From RGIG5612 sp964579345 (GTDB taxonomy: Bacteria > Bacillota > Clostridia > Lachnospirales > Lachnospiraceae), in the NCBI GenBank assembly GCA_964579345.1, contig CAZOHB010000024.1, positions 1-22,636 on the forward strand: 22,636 nucleotides of DNA, given 5' to 3'. A program made the position numbers and the translations under genes. This document shows positions 8,253-16,265 of the stretch, piece after piece. Within the stretch, counting starts at the first letter, position 1; every line of letters begins with the position of its first letter. The notes beneath the pieces are model-generated. The model was not told where the DNA came from. It saw only the letters and a program-made list of their open reading frames with translations, and searched no databases.

Positions 8253-9098
8253 TTACATTCCTGCTACAAAGATCAGAACCGCGGCAAGGATCGCGGCGCG
8301 GACGAACACCAGGATCTGCTCTGCCGGACGGAAACGGACCGGCGAAACGGAAAGGTTTTTCCGCGGACAGGAGAACTCGCATTTTCCGCAGCGGATACAT
8401 TCTCCGCCGCGCAGCTGCGCTTCTCCGGGCTGGATCGCAACCGGACAGGTTCGTTTGCATAGACTGCATCCCTTCAGACATTTGTCCGTATCTCTTTTCA
8501 GCTGACCGGTCGGCAGAACCGGCATCAGGCTGAAGATCGCTCCCATCGGACAGAAGAACTGACAGAAAGCCCGTTCCTCAAAAACAGAAAGGATCACGAT
8601 CAGCGCCAGTAAGATTCCTGCGATCGTAAGTTCTGCTCCGATATGCTGTCCGGAAAGCAGAAGGGAAAACAGGGTCCAGGGACTGTTCGCATTGACGACT
8701 CCCGCTGCTCCGAAGCCGCACAGCAAAAGGATTCCCGCAAGGACCACATACTTCAGTCCCTGTAAGTACTTCTGCACGTTTTCCGGAATCTTCGGAAGTT
8801 TTTTCTTTGTCTTCTTCTGAACAAAAGAGGATATTTTCCAGATCCAGTCAGTGACGGCTCCAAACGGGCAGGCATAGCCGCAGAAAAAGCGGCCGAAAAC
8901 CACGGTAAATCCGAGCAAACACAGCAGGATCGTTACAAATGGAGTCCAGGTCAGCTCTGCTCCTTCCGAAATCGCTGCAAACACATTTTTTACCGCTGTA
9001 AATGCGCTCGAAAAGGCAGACGGAAGAAAGATCAGAAACGCGATCTGGATCGCAGTCCGTATAATTTCCGATCTCTGTTTTTTCAAAAACTGTTTCAT
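8253..9098 (-). CDS. NapH/NosR-type membrane polyferredoxin (4Fe-4S)
   Basis: A 281-residue membrane protein carrying electrons across or along the membrane. Membrane segments lie near residues 12-32, 52-70, 118-136 and 155-172, with a further C-terminal one. Two CxxxCP motifs follow helices: C73/C77 (CGYACPFG) and C179/C183 (CQFFCPMGA), typical of NapH, CcoG and NosR C-terminal domains. A soluble bis-[4Fe-4S] ferredoxin domain follows, with C207/C211/C214/C218 and C234/C237/C240/C244. Its ATG overlaps the stop of the preceding FMN-binding gene by ATGA, so the two are translationally coupled. I infer it passes electrons from cytoplasmic donors to extracytosolic FMN domains. It is the last gene of the cobalamin-riboswitch locus. 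Confidence 0.88.
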   Translation of the reverse strand: MKQFLKKQRSEIIRTAIQIAFLIFLPSAFSSAFTAVKNVFAAISEGAELTWTPFVTILLCLLGFTVVFGRFFCGYACPFGAVTDWIWKISSFVQKKTKKKLPKIPENVQKYLQGLKYVVLAGILLLCGFGAAGVVNANSPWTLFSLLLSGQHIGAELTIAGILLALIVILSVFEERAFCQFFCPMGAIFSLMPVLPTGQLKRDTDKCLKGCSLCKRTCPVAIQPGEAQLRGGECIRCGKCEFSCPRKNLSVSPVRFRPAEQILVFVRAAILAAVLIFVAGM

Positions 9099-9502
9099 GA
9101 GCCTGCTCCCTCCAGCGCTTTTTTCACCGCGTTCAAGATTCCTGTTGAGGAATACGTTGCGCCGGATACCGTATCGATGTCCTCCGTCGTCTGCTGCTTT
9201 ATAATTTCATCGATCATGGTTTGTGTTGTGACTACATAAGCCGGATCGTCCTTTGTCTCTGTGATCTCGATCTCACGGATCTGTCCGTCCTTTACCAGAA
9301 CCCGCACGGTCAGCGGCCCCTGATAGCCGTCTGCAGTCCCGGAATATTCACCGTCCTTATATGTACCCTGCTCTTTCAGAGTCTCAGCACGGGCTTCGAG
9401 GGTGCCACGGGCGATTGAAAGGGAACGGGCGTTTACCTGATATCCCAAAAGGATCACAGCGATCACAACCAGGCAGATTACTTTTGTCAGAAAATACTTC
9501 AT
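9095..9502 (-). CDS. Small membrane-anchored FMN-binding domain protein
   Basis: A 135-residue protein with one N-terminal membrane helix (about residues 6-22) and one FMN_bind domain facing outside. The domain shows GTYKDGEYSGTADGYQGPL, the VLVKDGQI strand and the flavinylation motif DTVSGATYSS. T116 is the expected threonine for phosphoester-linked FMN, attached by an ApbE-type transferase, which this locus encodes. The architecture resembles RnfG/NqrC-like and NosR-associated one-domain carriers. Its stop overlaps the polyferredoxin start, suggesting 1:1 production and direct partnership. RBS GGAGAGGG precedes the ATG. Confidence 0.9.
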   Translation of the reverse strand: MKYFLTKVICLVVIAVILLGYQVNARSLSIARGTLEARAETLKEQGTYKDGEYSGTADGYQGPLTVRVLVKDGQIREIEITETKDDPAYVVTTQTMIDEIIKQQTTEDIDTVSGATYSSTGILNAVKKALEGAGS

Positions 9503-9515
9503 ATCCCTCTCCGCT

Positions 9516-10167
9516 TTATTTGATAAGTCCTGCGATCGTCAGCGCATCTTTTACCGCGTCACGAATGCCATTGGAACTGTAAGTTGCCCCGGAAATGACA
9601 TCCACATCCCAGGTCTGTTTCGAAATCATATTCGGAATGATCTTTTTCGCTTTAAACCAGTATTTATCTGATTCTTCCGGACCTTCCACCGTAATGGACT
9701 TAATGATATTCTCCGCAATCTCGACAACCGCTGTAACAATGCCGCCGTATCCCTGCCCACTTCCGTTAAACGTTCCGCTGATCTTTTCCGGTTCCGGATC
9801 TGTACCCGGCTCGGGGTCTGTTCCCGGTTCTGTCGGCTCTTCAGAAGCCAGTATCTGTATCGTCAAATATGCTTCTGCAGAAAGATACTCTTCTGTTTCT
9901 GAAGCAGATATCATGATCAGAGTTGTTCCTGCCTTAAGCAGTGTGATCTTTCCGGTTTCATCAACAGAAGCTACATTCGGATCGATGGAAAGGAAGGTGA
10001 TCTCACCATCCCCATCGGTTACAGCTTCCAGAAGAATCTCTGTTCCAATTTCCTCTTCCGTAAATGTAAGAGTCTCTCCGGATTCATGACCGGTAATCGT
10101 AATAACCTGCTCTTTCTGCTCCTCTTGTTCCTCTTCCGGTTTTGGCTGCGGTTTTGGTTTTTCTTTA
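9516..10167 (-). CDS. Multi-FMN-binding protein, 3' part (interrupted by scaffold gap)
   Basis: C-terminal portion of a membrane-anchored flavoprotein whose 5' part lies across the gap at 10178-11025. From the gap it has a Pro/Lys/Glu-rich linker (KEKPKPQPKPEEEQ), an Ig-like domain with the Big-type segment SIDPNVASVDETGKITLLKAG, and a TDPEPGTDPEPE spacer. It ends with an FMN_bind domain carrying SGQGYGGIVTAVV and the flavin-acceptor motif DVISGATYSS. The protein ends normally 13 nt before the next FMN gene. Codon phase joins the 5' part if the true gap is a multiple of three; 10 Ns is a conventional placeholder. Confidence 0.8.
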
Positions 10168-10177
10168 NNNNNNNNNN
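10168..10177. other. Scaffold gap (10 Ns) inside the multi-FMN gene
   Basis: Ten ambiguous bases interrupt a repeat-rich coding sequence. Flanking segments encode homologous FMN_bind domains, a typical cause of short-read assembly breaks, so additional domains could be missing. True length is unknown. Confidence 0.95.
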
Positions 10178-11025
10178 AAAGCATCAATCACCGCATTGAT
10201 AATGCCCCGGGAGCTGTAAGTCGCACCGGAAACCACATCCACTTTCGGCGACTGCTTATCAATGATGCGCGGTATCACGCCCTGTGCATTGTACCAGTAA
10301 AAGGCGGTCTCGTTTTCTCCGACTGCCGTGATCTTTTTGATCTTCCCGTTTTTGATCGTGACTACAACGCGGACAGGTCCTCCAAAGCCGGTCGCAGTCC
10401 CCTTATATTTTCCGTCTTTCCAGCCGCGTTTCGGCTTTTTGAACGTCTCTTCTTTCTTATCCTGCGCTGCAGGCTGAGGATTCGTAACGACCGCCGGCTT
10501 CAGGGCAACCTTTTCTTTCTTGCCCGCCTTTTGCAGAGCCTCTCCTACCGCGGTCTTGATTCCGTTCGAGCTGAAGGTTGCTCCGGAAACGGAATCCACA
10601 TTCGCACTTCCCGCCTGGATCATCACAGGCAGGATCGTCAGCGCACGGTCAAAAAACGGCGAGGTTTCTCCCGGCGCTGAGAGGATTTTGATCCCGTCGA
10701 TCTTCCCGTTCTTCACCGTAACTTCCACCGTGATCGGTCCGCCATAGCCCTGACCCGTCCCGGTATAGGTTCCGTCTTTCAGTTTGTTTTTGTTCTTTTT
10801 TACTGTCTTCGCCTCCGGGACAGACACAGGTGCTTCCTCTTCTGTGATCTGTTCGTCGGACTGTGCCGCCTGTTCTTTCCGCTCGGCTTCTAAAGCTGCA
10901 AGTCTCACCGACTCCAGCTCCAGCGCGGCATTGCTTCGAAGAACGCCTGCGATCATGCAGACCAGCAGCACCGGTATGATCAGATATTGTGCGATAGCAA
11001 ACAGCCTTTTTCCGTTTCGATTCAT
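10178..11025 (-). CDS. Membrane-anchored multi-FMN-binding protein, 5' part
   Basis: N-terminal portion of an extracytosolic flavoprotein. After MNRNGKR comes a single uncleaved-looking membrane helix (about residues 9-29), then a charged helical linker and two FMN_bind domains. Domain 1 (about 82-168) has KDGTYTGTGQGYGGPITV and acceptor motif DSVSGATFSS (T150). Domain 2 (about 202-282) has KDGKYKGTATGFGGPVRV and DVVSGATYSS (T269). A third domain lies in the 3' part. Serial FMN domains on one anchor form a redox wire, similar in principle to PplA of Listeria, though PplA is a lipoprotein and this has a helix anchor. RBS GGAAAGG precedes the ATG; apbE ends 23 nt upstream. Confidence 0.85.
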
Positions 11026-11048
11026 CTATAACCTTTCCATCCGGCTTC

Positions 11049-12104
11049 TCAGGGTTCGATCACCTGAAAAGCAGTATCCTGCGTATATACATCTTCCAGT
11101 CCCTTTGATACACAGACCGTTCCGTCATCTTTGATCAGAACCATCTCAAACGCCTCCTGATGCGCTCTCCAGTACTCTGCGGCTCCGTCAGGCCCGAGAA
11201 TAAACAGAGTCGTTGAAAGAGCATCTGCAAGCGTCCCATCGTCAGCGACTACGGTAGCTGAGATCAGACCATTTCTTGCCGGAAGACCGTCCGAAGGATC
11301 GATAATATGAAAATAAGTAGTTCCGTCTTTTTCAAAAAATCTCTGATAGCCGCCGGAAGTGATCACAGCTTTATCACGGCAGGAGATCACTCCCACATAC
11401 TGTTCGGAGTTCAAAGGATCCTGCACGCCGACCCGCCAGAGACTGCCGTCTGTTTTCGCTCCAACGGTCTGTACATTGCCGCCCAAGTTGATCAGCGCAT
11501 GCTCGATCCCATATTCCGTAAAGATCTGACTCACGCGACCTGAAGTATATCCCTTCGCAATTCCGCCCAGGTCGATTTCCATCTCCGGATCTTCCAGGAT
11601 GATCTTGTGTTCCTCTTCTATACAGCGGATCTTCTGACTGTCTACATGTTCCAGCAGCGCCTTACGTTCCTCCTCAGCAGGGACCCGGTAATTCTGATCC
11701 GTAAATCCCCATGCTCTCATTAACGGATAAACAGAGATGTCAAAGACCCCTCCCGCATCTTTGCCGATTTCGATCGCTCGTTGGATCAGCCCGAACGTCT
11801 CCTCCGAAACAACAGCCTCTTTCTCCTTGTTCAGCTTAGAGATTTCGCTTTCCGGATCGCCCGTAGAAAGCAGGCTGTCAATCCGATGGATCTCGTCCTC
11901 CGCTGCCTGCAGCGCTTCTTCCGCACGCTCCCCGTAAGCGGTCAGCGTCATATAGGTGTCCATCGCAAAGATATCCACAGATACCGGTTCCGCATTCACA
12001 GTTTCACTTGCCGTATTTGATGCCTGTTCCGGCTCTGCTCCCTTCCCTGCGCAGGCGCAAAGAAGCAGCATCAAAACCGGAATCAACAGAAGTATTTTCT
12101 TCAT
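11049..12104 (-). CDS. apbE: ApbE/FmnB-type FAD:protein FMN transferase lipoprotein
   Basis: Transfers FMN from FAD to Thr/Ser of secreted FMN_bind domains. The ATG at 12102-12104 (MKKILLLIPV...) is preferred over a GTG six codons upstream because AAAGG fits it and it leaves a clean 10-nt gap after eetB. The N-terminus is a lipoprotein signal, with Cys18 in LLCACAG the likely lipidated residue. Family motifs: AMDTYMTLTAYG (48-58), DISVYPLMRAWGF (122-134), DLGGIAKGY (178-186), INLGGNVQTVG (205-215), VITSGGYQRFF (247-257) and the metal-site region LADALSTTLF. At 351 residues it has normal length. Neighbouring genes encode at least six FMN_bind-type domains, its probable substrates. Confidence 0.94.
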   Translation of the reverse strand: MKKILLLIPVLMLLLCACAGKGAEPEQASNTASETVNAEPVSVDIFAMDTYMTLTAYGERAEEALQAAEDEIHRIDSLLSTGDPESEISKLNKEKEAVVSEETFGLIQRAIEIGKDAGGVFDISVYPLMRAWGFTDQNYRVPAEEERKALLEHVDSQKIRCIEEEHKIILEDPEMEIDLGGIAKGYTSGRVSQIFTEYGIEHALINLGGNVQTVGAKTDGSLWRVGVQDPLNSEQYVGVISCRDKAVITSGGYQRFFEKDGTTYFHIIDPSDGLPARNGLISATVVADDGTLADALSTTLFILGPDGAAEYWRAHQEAFEMVLIKDDGTVCVSKGLEDVYTQDTAFQVIEP

Positions 12105-12114
12105 TCGTTTCCTT

Positions 12115-12630
12115 TCACACACGGAATGTTTTATCGTAAACCGGCTTCAGACGTTTGCATAAGATTCCTCCGATGATCCCGATCACGGCACCGGCCGCAA
12201 TACCGGAAAACCACAGGATCAGAAGATACCATGCAATCGAAACCGTATTCAGTATCAGCATAGCAACAAGAATCTGTCCGATGTTATGAAAGATTCCTCC
12301 TGCTATACTGACAGCAATCGTGCCGAATTTTCCCGTTTTTTTAAGCAGTACCATCACGACCCAGCTCAGTAATGCGCCGGCCACACTGTAAAGAAGACTG
12401 ATCCCATTTCCGAACAGGATCCCAACCAGTACAACACGGATCACATTGATCACCAGCGCGCTCCAGGGTCCCATCAGATAAAGTGAGATGATCACGACCA
12501 GATTGGTAAGACCGACCTTCATACCGGGAACTGCAAAGAACGCAGGGATCAGCGACTCGAGGTAGCTTAAAACAAGTGCTACCGCGATCAGAATTCCATA
12601 TAAAACGATTTTTCGAGCCGTCAGTTTCAT
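12115..12630 (-). CDS. eetB: EetB-like Gx transporter family membrane protein
   Basis: A 171-residue integral membrane protein with about five hydrophobic segments. It matches the family formerly annotated as heptaprenyl diphosphate synthase component I: VPGMKVGLTNLVVIISLYLMG and a GGIFHNIGQI segment are characteristic. In Listeria and Enterococcus, proteins of this type together with a NusG-II protein are EetA/EetB, required for flavin-based extracellular electron transfer. The start ATG follows the eetA stop by only three bases and no good RBS is seen, implying coupled translation. Exact biochemical role is unknown even in model systems. Confidence 0.85.
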   Translation of the reverse strand: MKLTARKIVLYGILIAVALVLSYLESLIPAFFAVPGMKVGLTNLVVIISLYLMGPWSALVINVIRVVLVGILFGNGISLLYSVAGALLSWVVMVLLKKTGKFGTIAVSIAGGIFHNIGQILVAMLILNTVSIAWYLLILWFSGIAAGAVIGIIGGILCKRLKPVYDKTFRV

Positions 12631-12633
12631 AGA

Positions 12634-13014
12634 TTATTTGCCCGTAATGATATCTGCTCCGCTGTCATTCGTTCCGCTTTCATCGACGATCTCTACGACC
12701 ACCTCATGCGGCAGACAGACCACGGATTGTCCGCTGCTGGAGATTTTACCCATATTTTTGCAAAGACCGTCCGGACAGTCCGCCTCCTCGATCCAGGCCT
12801 TTCCTCCGTGGATCTTCAGCAGATTCGTCCCGCCGTCTTTCCCTGTGATCTGATACTCGGTATCCTGATCCAGCGAAAAGTTTTTGACAACTTCGCCGGA
12901 GATCCGGACCTGAACCGTCTTTCCGCTATGTCTCGTAAACAGAAGAACAAGCCCCAGGATCACTCCTGCGGCTACGAGTCCGAGAATCAATATCAGATCT
13001 GCTTTTTTCTTCAC
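12634..13014 (-). CDS. eetA: EetA-like NusG domain II protein
   Basis: A 126-residue protein with one N-terminal membrane helix (about 7-26) and an extracytosolic NusG domain II, without the NusG NGN or KOW domains. The conserved CPDGLC (C80, C85), NMGKISSSGQSVVCLPHEVVVEI block is intact. It is not a transcription factor; this fold next to a Gx transporter corresponds to EetA. The start is GTG, with AGAGG about 13 nt upstream. A 33-nt hairpin without a U-tract separates it from the preceding large FMN gene. The locus lacks recognisable ndh2 and dmk genes found beside eetAB in Listeria. Confidence 0.85.
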   Translation of the reverse strand: MKKKADLILILGLVAAGVILGLVLLFTRHSGKTVQVRISGEVVKNFSLDQDTEYQITGKDGGTNLLKIHGGKAWIEEADCPDGLCKNMGKISSSGQSVVCLPHEVVVEIVDESGTNDSGADIITGK

Positions 13015-13034
13015 GCGGTTTTGTTTTCCTCTCG

Positions 13035-13067
13035 GAAGGGACCGCCGCCGAAAGCGGCAGTCCCTTC
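13035..13067 (-). promoter_or_regulatory. Strong intercistronic hairpin between the large FMN gene and eetA
   Basis: GAAGGGAC (13035-13042) pairs perfectly with GTCCCTTC (13060-13067), and GCCGC pairs with GCGGC inside, capped by a small loop. On the minus strand it is followed by CGAGAGGAAAAC, not a U-tract. It is therefore more likely a partial attenuator or an mRNA 3'-end stabiliser/processing site than a full terminator. It could raise the amount of the first gene product relative to the membrane components. Confidence 0.6.
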
Positions 13068-13095
13068 AAGTTTGGTACAGCTATCGCTGTTTCAA

Positions 13096-15828
13096 TTATT
13101 TAACGGTGATCGTAATCTTCTTGGTCAAAGCCTTGCGGTTTGCATTTGCTTTGGAAGTTACGGTTACAACGATCTTGCAGGCTTTTGTGCCTTTCTTGAT
13201 CGTGATCTTACCGTTCTTGTTGATCTTAACCTTGGACTTCTGTCCCTTGGAAACGGATTTGATCTTGAACGTAACTTTGGAAGAACCTTTGGAAAGCTTG
13301 GTAACGTTGATCTTCGTTGTCTGTGCTTTCTTTTTCAGTTTCTTAACCGTTACTTTTGCAGGTTTTGCTTTTGCGGTAAAGGTCGTTTTACCTTTGTTGA
13401 TCTTAAAGGTTGCGGTAGCGGTTCCGTGATAGTCTCCTTTTCCTGTTACCGTAACGGTAGCCGTTCCAACCTTCGTATTATCTTTGTACTCAACCGTGTA
13501 GTCGGTTCCTTCTGTCAGAGTCTTGTCGCCTTTCACAACCGTAACTGCCGGTTTCAGTGCATTACCGGTATAAGTCTGTGCTGCAACCTTGACCTCTGCC
13601 GTACTTAAGTCCGCTGCCTTGGACGCTTCGGTCTCCTGCAGGGTCTTGGAGTCAAGCGTGATCAGGCGGTTAAACCAGTTTCCGCTGCCTGCTGCATACA
13701 TAACGAAGTGAAGCGGTTTATCCAGGGATTTGATCGGTACGTTGTGGTACATGGAACCCGGATATTTATATCCATAGTCATAATCTTCCGGTACCAGCCA
13801 TCCTTCTTCGCCAGCTGCCAGAGCTTCTGCTTCGGTACCTGCGTAAATATACGGATAAGATTTCTGTCTCTGCTCGATACCCATCGTTGCCGTCATCTTG
13901 CCGTCTTTTACAGTCAGAACAACAGTTCCTGCACCAAGGTCAGCGCCAACGCAGTCGCCTTCGATCGTATATTCTCCGTCTGCAGGAATGATATCTTCGG
14001 ATGTGTCCGGAGTCGGAAGGACCGGTGCCGGATCGTCCTTTTCACCTTTTTCAGCTTTCGCAAGACTCTGGTCTACGCTGTCGATGATCGCTCTGGATGT
14101 AATTGTTGCTGCGGTGACAGTATCAACATCATTCGTTCCATTATTAGCGATGATCTGCTCACGCATACCGGTACCATTCTTTGCCGGGTACGGATTCAGA
14201 TGATAGGTTTCGTAATTTCCTTCGTCAGCAAGATATGCATAGCTGTAATCTGTTACATTGTGACCTTCCAGAGCCCAAAGCAGGTAATTGAAATCGGAAG
14301 ATGTATTTGCCATGATCTCGTTCGGATCCTGGGTATAAGCAACATCAACGATCTTTCCATCCTGAATCTGGATCGTTAACGGGAAGGTATAGTCCTTAGA
14401 CGGATAGGAGAATCCATATTGGACCGTAACGCCGTCCTTTGCATATTTCCAGCCATAGGAAGCTTTATTTGTGCTTACTTCTGTTGTATAGAAGCCATCC
14501 TGATATACTTTCTCAATCGGCTTCAGATCTTCTGCATCAAACTTCACCGTGCAGGTGTAATCGATCGTGGTCTCACTGCTCATCGCTGTCGTCGTTCCGG
14601 AAACAACGGTCTGTCCGTTAATATTCAGCGGGAGGGTAAAGGTTGTTGAACCCGCATCCTGCGCTGAAGGTTGATATTCTACTCCATTAACTGCCGCTTT
14701 GATATATTTTCCACTGTCAAAAACAACATCCGCAAAGATTCCCTGTCGAGTCACACGGATTTTGCCGCAGGTGATCGTTACTCTTCCGGTGCCGCCTTCA
14801 AATGTGAAATCATCTGCTTCATAATCGCCGTAAGGAACTTTCGTCAGTTTATCCTGGCTGATCGTGATCGGACGATTGAACCAGTTTCCGCTGCTCTTTG
14901 CGAGTGATACAAACGGAATCTTCTTATCAAGAGATTTGATGCTGACACCTTTGTAAAGAGAACCCGGATACTTATAACCGTAATCATAATCAATCGGGGT
15001 TAACCAGTTTTCTTCGCCAGCCTCAAGAGCTTCTTTTTCCGTACCTGCAAACAGATACGGATAGCTGCTCTGTCTCTGCTCGAACATCAGATCCGCAGTC
15101 ATCTTTCCGTCTTTAACATAAAGAATGATTGGGTTTTCTTCAGAAAGATCCGCACCGATGCAATCGCCGAATCCCATATAGACACCATCTTTCGGGACTA
15201 CGTCTGCGGAAGTATCCGGAACAGGAAGAACCGGAGCCGGATCATCTTTTTCACCTTTTTCAGCTTTTGCAAGGCTCAGTTCAACGCTTTTAATAATCGC
15301 TCTGGAAGTAATGGAAGCTGCGGTAACCGTATCCACGCCTTCTGTGCTCTGCTTTTCGATAATCTGATCACGGATACCGACACCATTCTTCACCGGTTTC
15401 GGATCCAGATGATATTTATCGTAGTTTTTGCCTTCTGCTGCAAGATAATTGTAGCTTGCGTCTGTGACATTGTGTCCGTCCATCGCCCACATCAGATAGT
15501 TGATGTCGGATGAAGTGTTCGCAACAATACTGTATACATCCTGGGTATACGCTACATCTACGATCTTTCCGTCCTGAATCTGAACAGTTACCGGAAAATC
15601 ATAGTCATTTTTCGGATAGGAAAAACCATAGGATGTGATATTTCCATCCGCATCTGTCTGGTAGCCATAGCTTGCCTTGTCCGTGTTTACTGTGGTGGTA
15701 TAGAAACCGTCCTGCCAGACAGCTCCGGTCTCACCATCTCCGTCTGCAGCCAGTGTCGGAAGCGGGCTGATCAGCATTCCGAGGGCAACTGCCGCAGAAA
15801 GGATAAGCGTTGCTGCTTTCTTAAACAT
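13096..15828 (-). CDS. Large secreted protein with duplicated FMN-binding modules and NEAT-like domains
   Basis: A 910-residue surface protein. Signal peptide is residues 1-28 (cleavage after LPTLAA). Two copies of a roughly 295-residue module follow (about 36-330 and 438-730). Each has an FMN_bind-like half starting WQDGFYTT or YQDGFYTT and ending in an acceptor-type motif: DTVTAAS 166-172 in copy 1, DTVTAAT 569-575 in copy 2. The second half carries KDGKMTA, EQRQ.SYPY and SGNWFNR. Between copies, 335-432 is a beta-rich domain (FEGGTGRVTITCGKI) with a NEAT-like feel. The C-terminus has an MBG/Ig-like domain (about 742-810) and a very Lys-rich beta module (815-910). No LPXTG motif. RBS AAGGAGG. 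First gene after the cobalamin riboswitch. FMN attachment is inferred from motif and neighbouring apbE; a ligand role is speculative. Confidence 0.85.
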   Translation of the reverse strand: MFKKAATLILSAAVALGMLISPLPTLAADGDGETGAVWQDGFYTTTVNTDKASYGYQTDADGNITSYGFSYPKNDYDFPVTVQIQDGKIVDVAYTQDVYSIVANTSSDINYLMWAMDGHNVTDASYNYLAAEGKNYDKYHLDPKPVKNGVGIRDQIIEKQSTEGVDTVTAASITSRAIIKSVELSLAKAEKGEKDDPAPVLPVPDTSADVVPKDGVYMGFGDCIGADLSEENPIILYVKDGKMTADLMFEQRQSSYPYLFAGTEKEALEAGEENWLTPIDYDYGYKYPGSLYKGVSIKSLDKKIPFVSLAKSSGNWFNRPITISQDKLTKVPYGDYEADDFTFEGGTGRVTITCGKIRVTRQGIFADVVFDSGKYIKAAVNGVEYQPSAQDAGSTTFTLPLNINGQTVVSGTTTAMSSETTIDYTCTVKFDAEDLKPIEKVYQDGFYTTEVSTNKASYGWKYAKDGVTVQYGFSYPSKDYTFPLTIQIQDGKIVDVAYTQDPNEIMANTSSDFNYLLWALEGHNVTDYSYAYLADEGNYETYHLNPYPAKNGTGMREQIIANNGTNDVDTVTAATITSRAIIDSVDQSLAKAEKGEKDDPAPVLPTPDTSEDIIPADGEYTIEGDCVGADLGAGTVVLTVKDGKMTATMGIEQRQKSYPYIYAGTEAEALAAGEEGWLVPEDYDYGYKYPGSMYHNVPIKSLDKPLHFVMYAAGSGNWFNRLITLDSKTLQETEASKAADLSTAEVKVAAQTYTGNALKPAVTVVKGDKTLTEGTDYTVEYKDNTKVGTATVTVTGKGDYHGTATATFKINKGKTTFTAKAKPAKVTVKKLKKKAQTTKINVTKLSKGSSKVTFKIKSVSKGQKSKVKINKNGKITIKKGTKACKIVVTVTSKANANRKALTKKITITVK

Positions 15829-15956
15829 GTGTTACATTCCTCCTTCTCTTTTTGAGTAAATAAGTGTTTTTACGTTTCTTTTTTCTCAATCCAAAAGCCT
15901 GGCATATAACAAACACCTTGGGCCCTGCATTTCGTTAGTCAAAGCTAACCTGAACA

Positions 15957-15989
15957 GAGAAAAAGAAACGCAGTTCCCCACCGCGTTCC
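15957..15989 (-). terminator. Riboswitch expression-platform terminator
   Basis: On the minus strand GGAACGC (15989-15983) pairs with GCGTTTC (15971-15965), and a TTTTTCTC tract follows. It lies downstream of the cobalamin aptamer and upstream of the first start codon, the right place for ligand-dependent premature termination. The alternative antiterminator pairing was not resolved by eye. Confidence 0.65.
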
Positions 15990-16089
15990 GTAAAATCTCT
16001 ATCACAAGATAAGAAAGCTATCACATCCGGTTTGTAATATCTATCCACTGCACAGAGTTTCTCCAGTTACGAGCAGAGAAAATCATACG

Positions 16090-16256
16090 TTCCAAGCAGG
16101 TCTCCTGACTTATGGATCTTCGTCTGCATCTGCCTTCTCACCCTTTATCAAAGGACAATGGCTTTCTGGATACAGACTCCCCAAATACAGTAGCTCGTCT
16201 GTACAGGATTCTCACCTGTTTCCCTTTTCACGCATGCCGAACATGCGCACTTGGAA
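16090..16256 (-). ncRNA. Cobalamin (B12) riboswitch aptamer
   Basis: The minus strand shows the class hallmarks in order. P1 is closed by TTCCAAG (16256-16250) with CTTGGAA (16096-16090). Next come AAAAGGGAAACAGGTGAGAA and TCCTGTACAGACG with CTACTGT, corresponding to the conserved core and P3-P6 region. The B12 box near the 3' end, AGTCAGGAGACCTGC, is nearly consensus. A consensus-like promoter precedes it and a terminator follows. By known behaviour of the class, cobalamin binding should lower expression of the downstream flavin/electron-transfer genes. Which corrinoid form it prefers is not decided here. Confidence 0.95.
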
Positions 16257-16265
16257 TACCTAGAT

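Noticed and set aside
12115..12630. Heptaprenyl diphosphate synthase subunit
   Set aside because: That is a historical family label; it is an integral membrane protein next to a NusG-II protein and an ApbE flavin transferase, so EetB-like is the better reading.
12634..13014. Transcription antitermination factor NusG
   Set aside because: Only domain II is present, with a membrane anchor and no NGN or KOW domain; neighbourhood fits EetA.
12706..13608. Plus-strand ORF of 300 codons spanning eetA and the end of the FMN gene
   Set aside because: Crosses two well-supported genes on the other strand and the intercistronic hairpin; no RBS.
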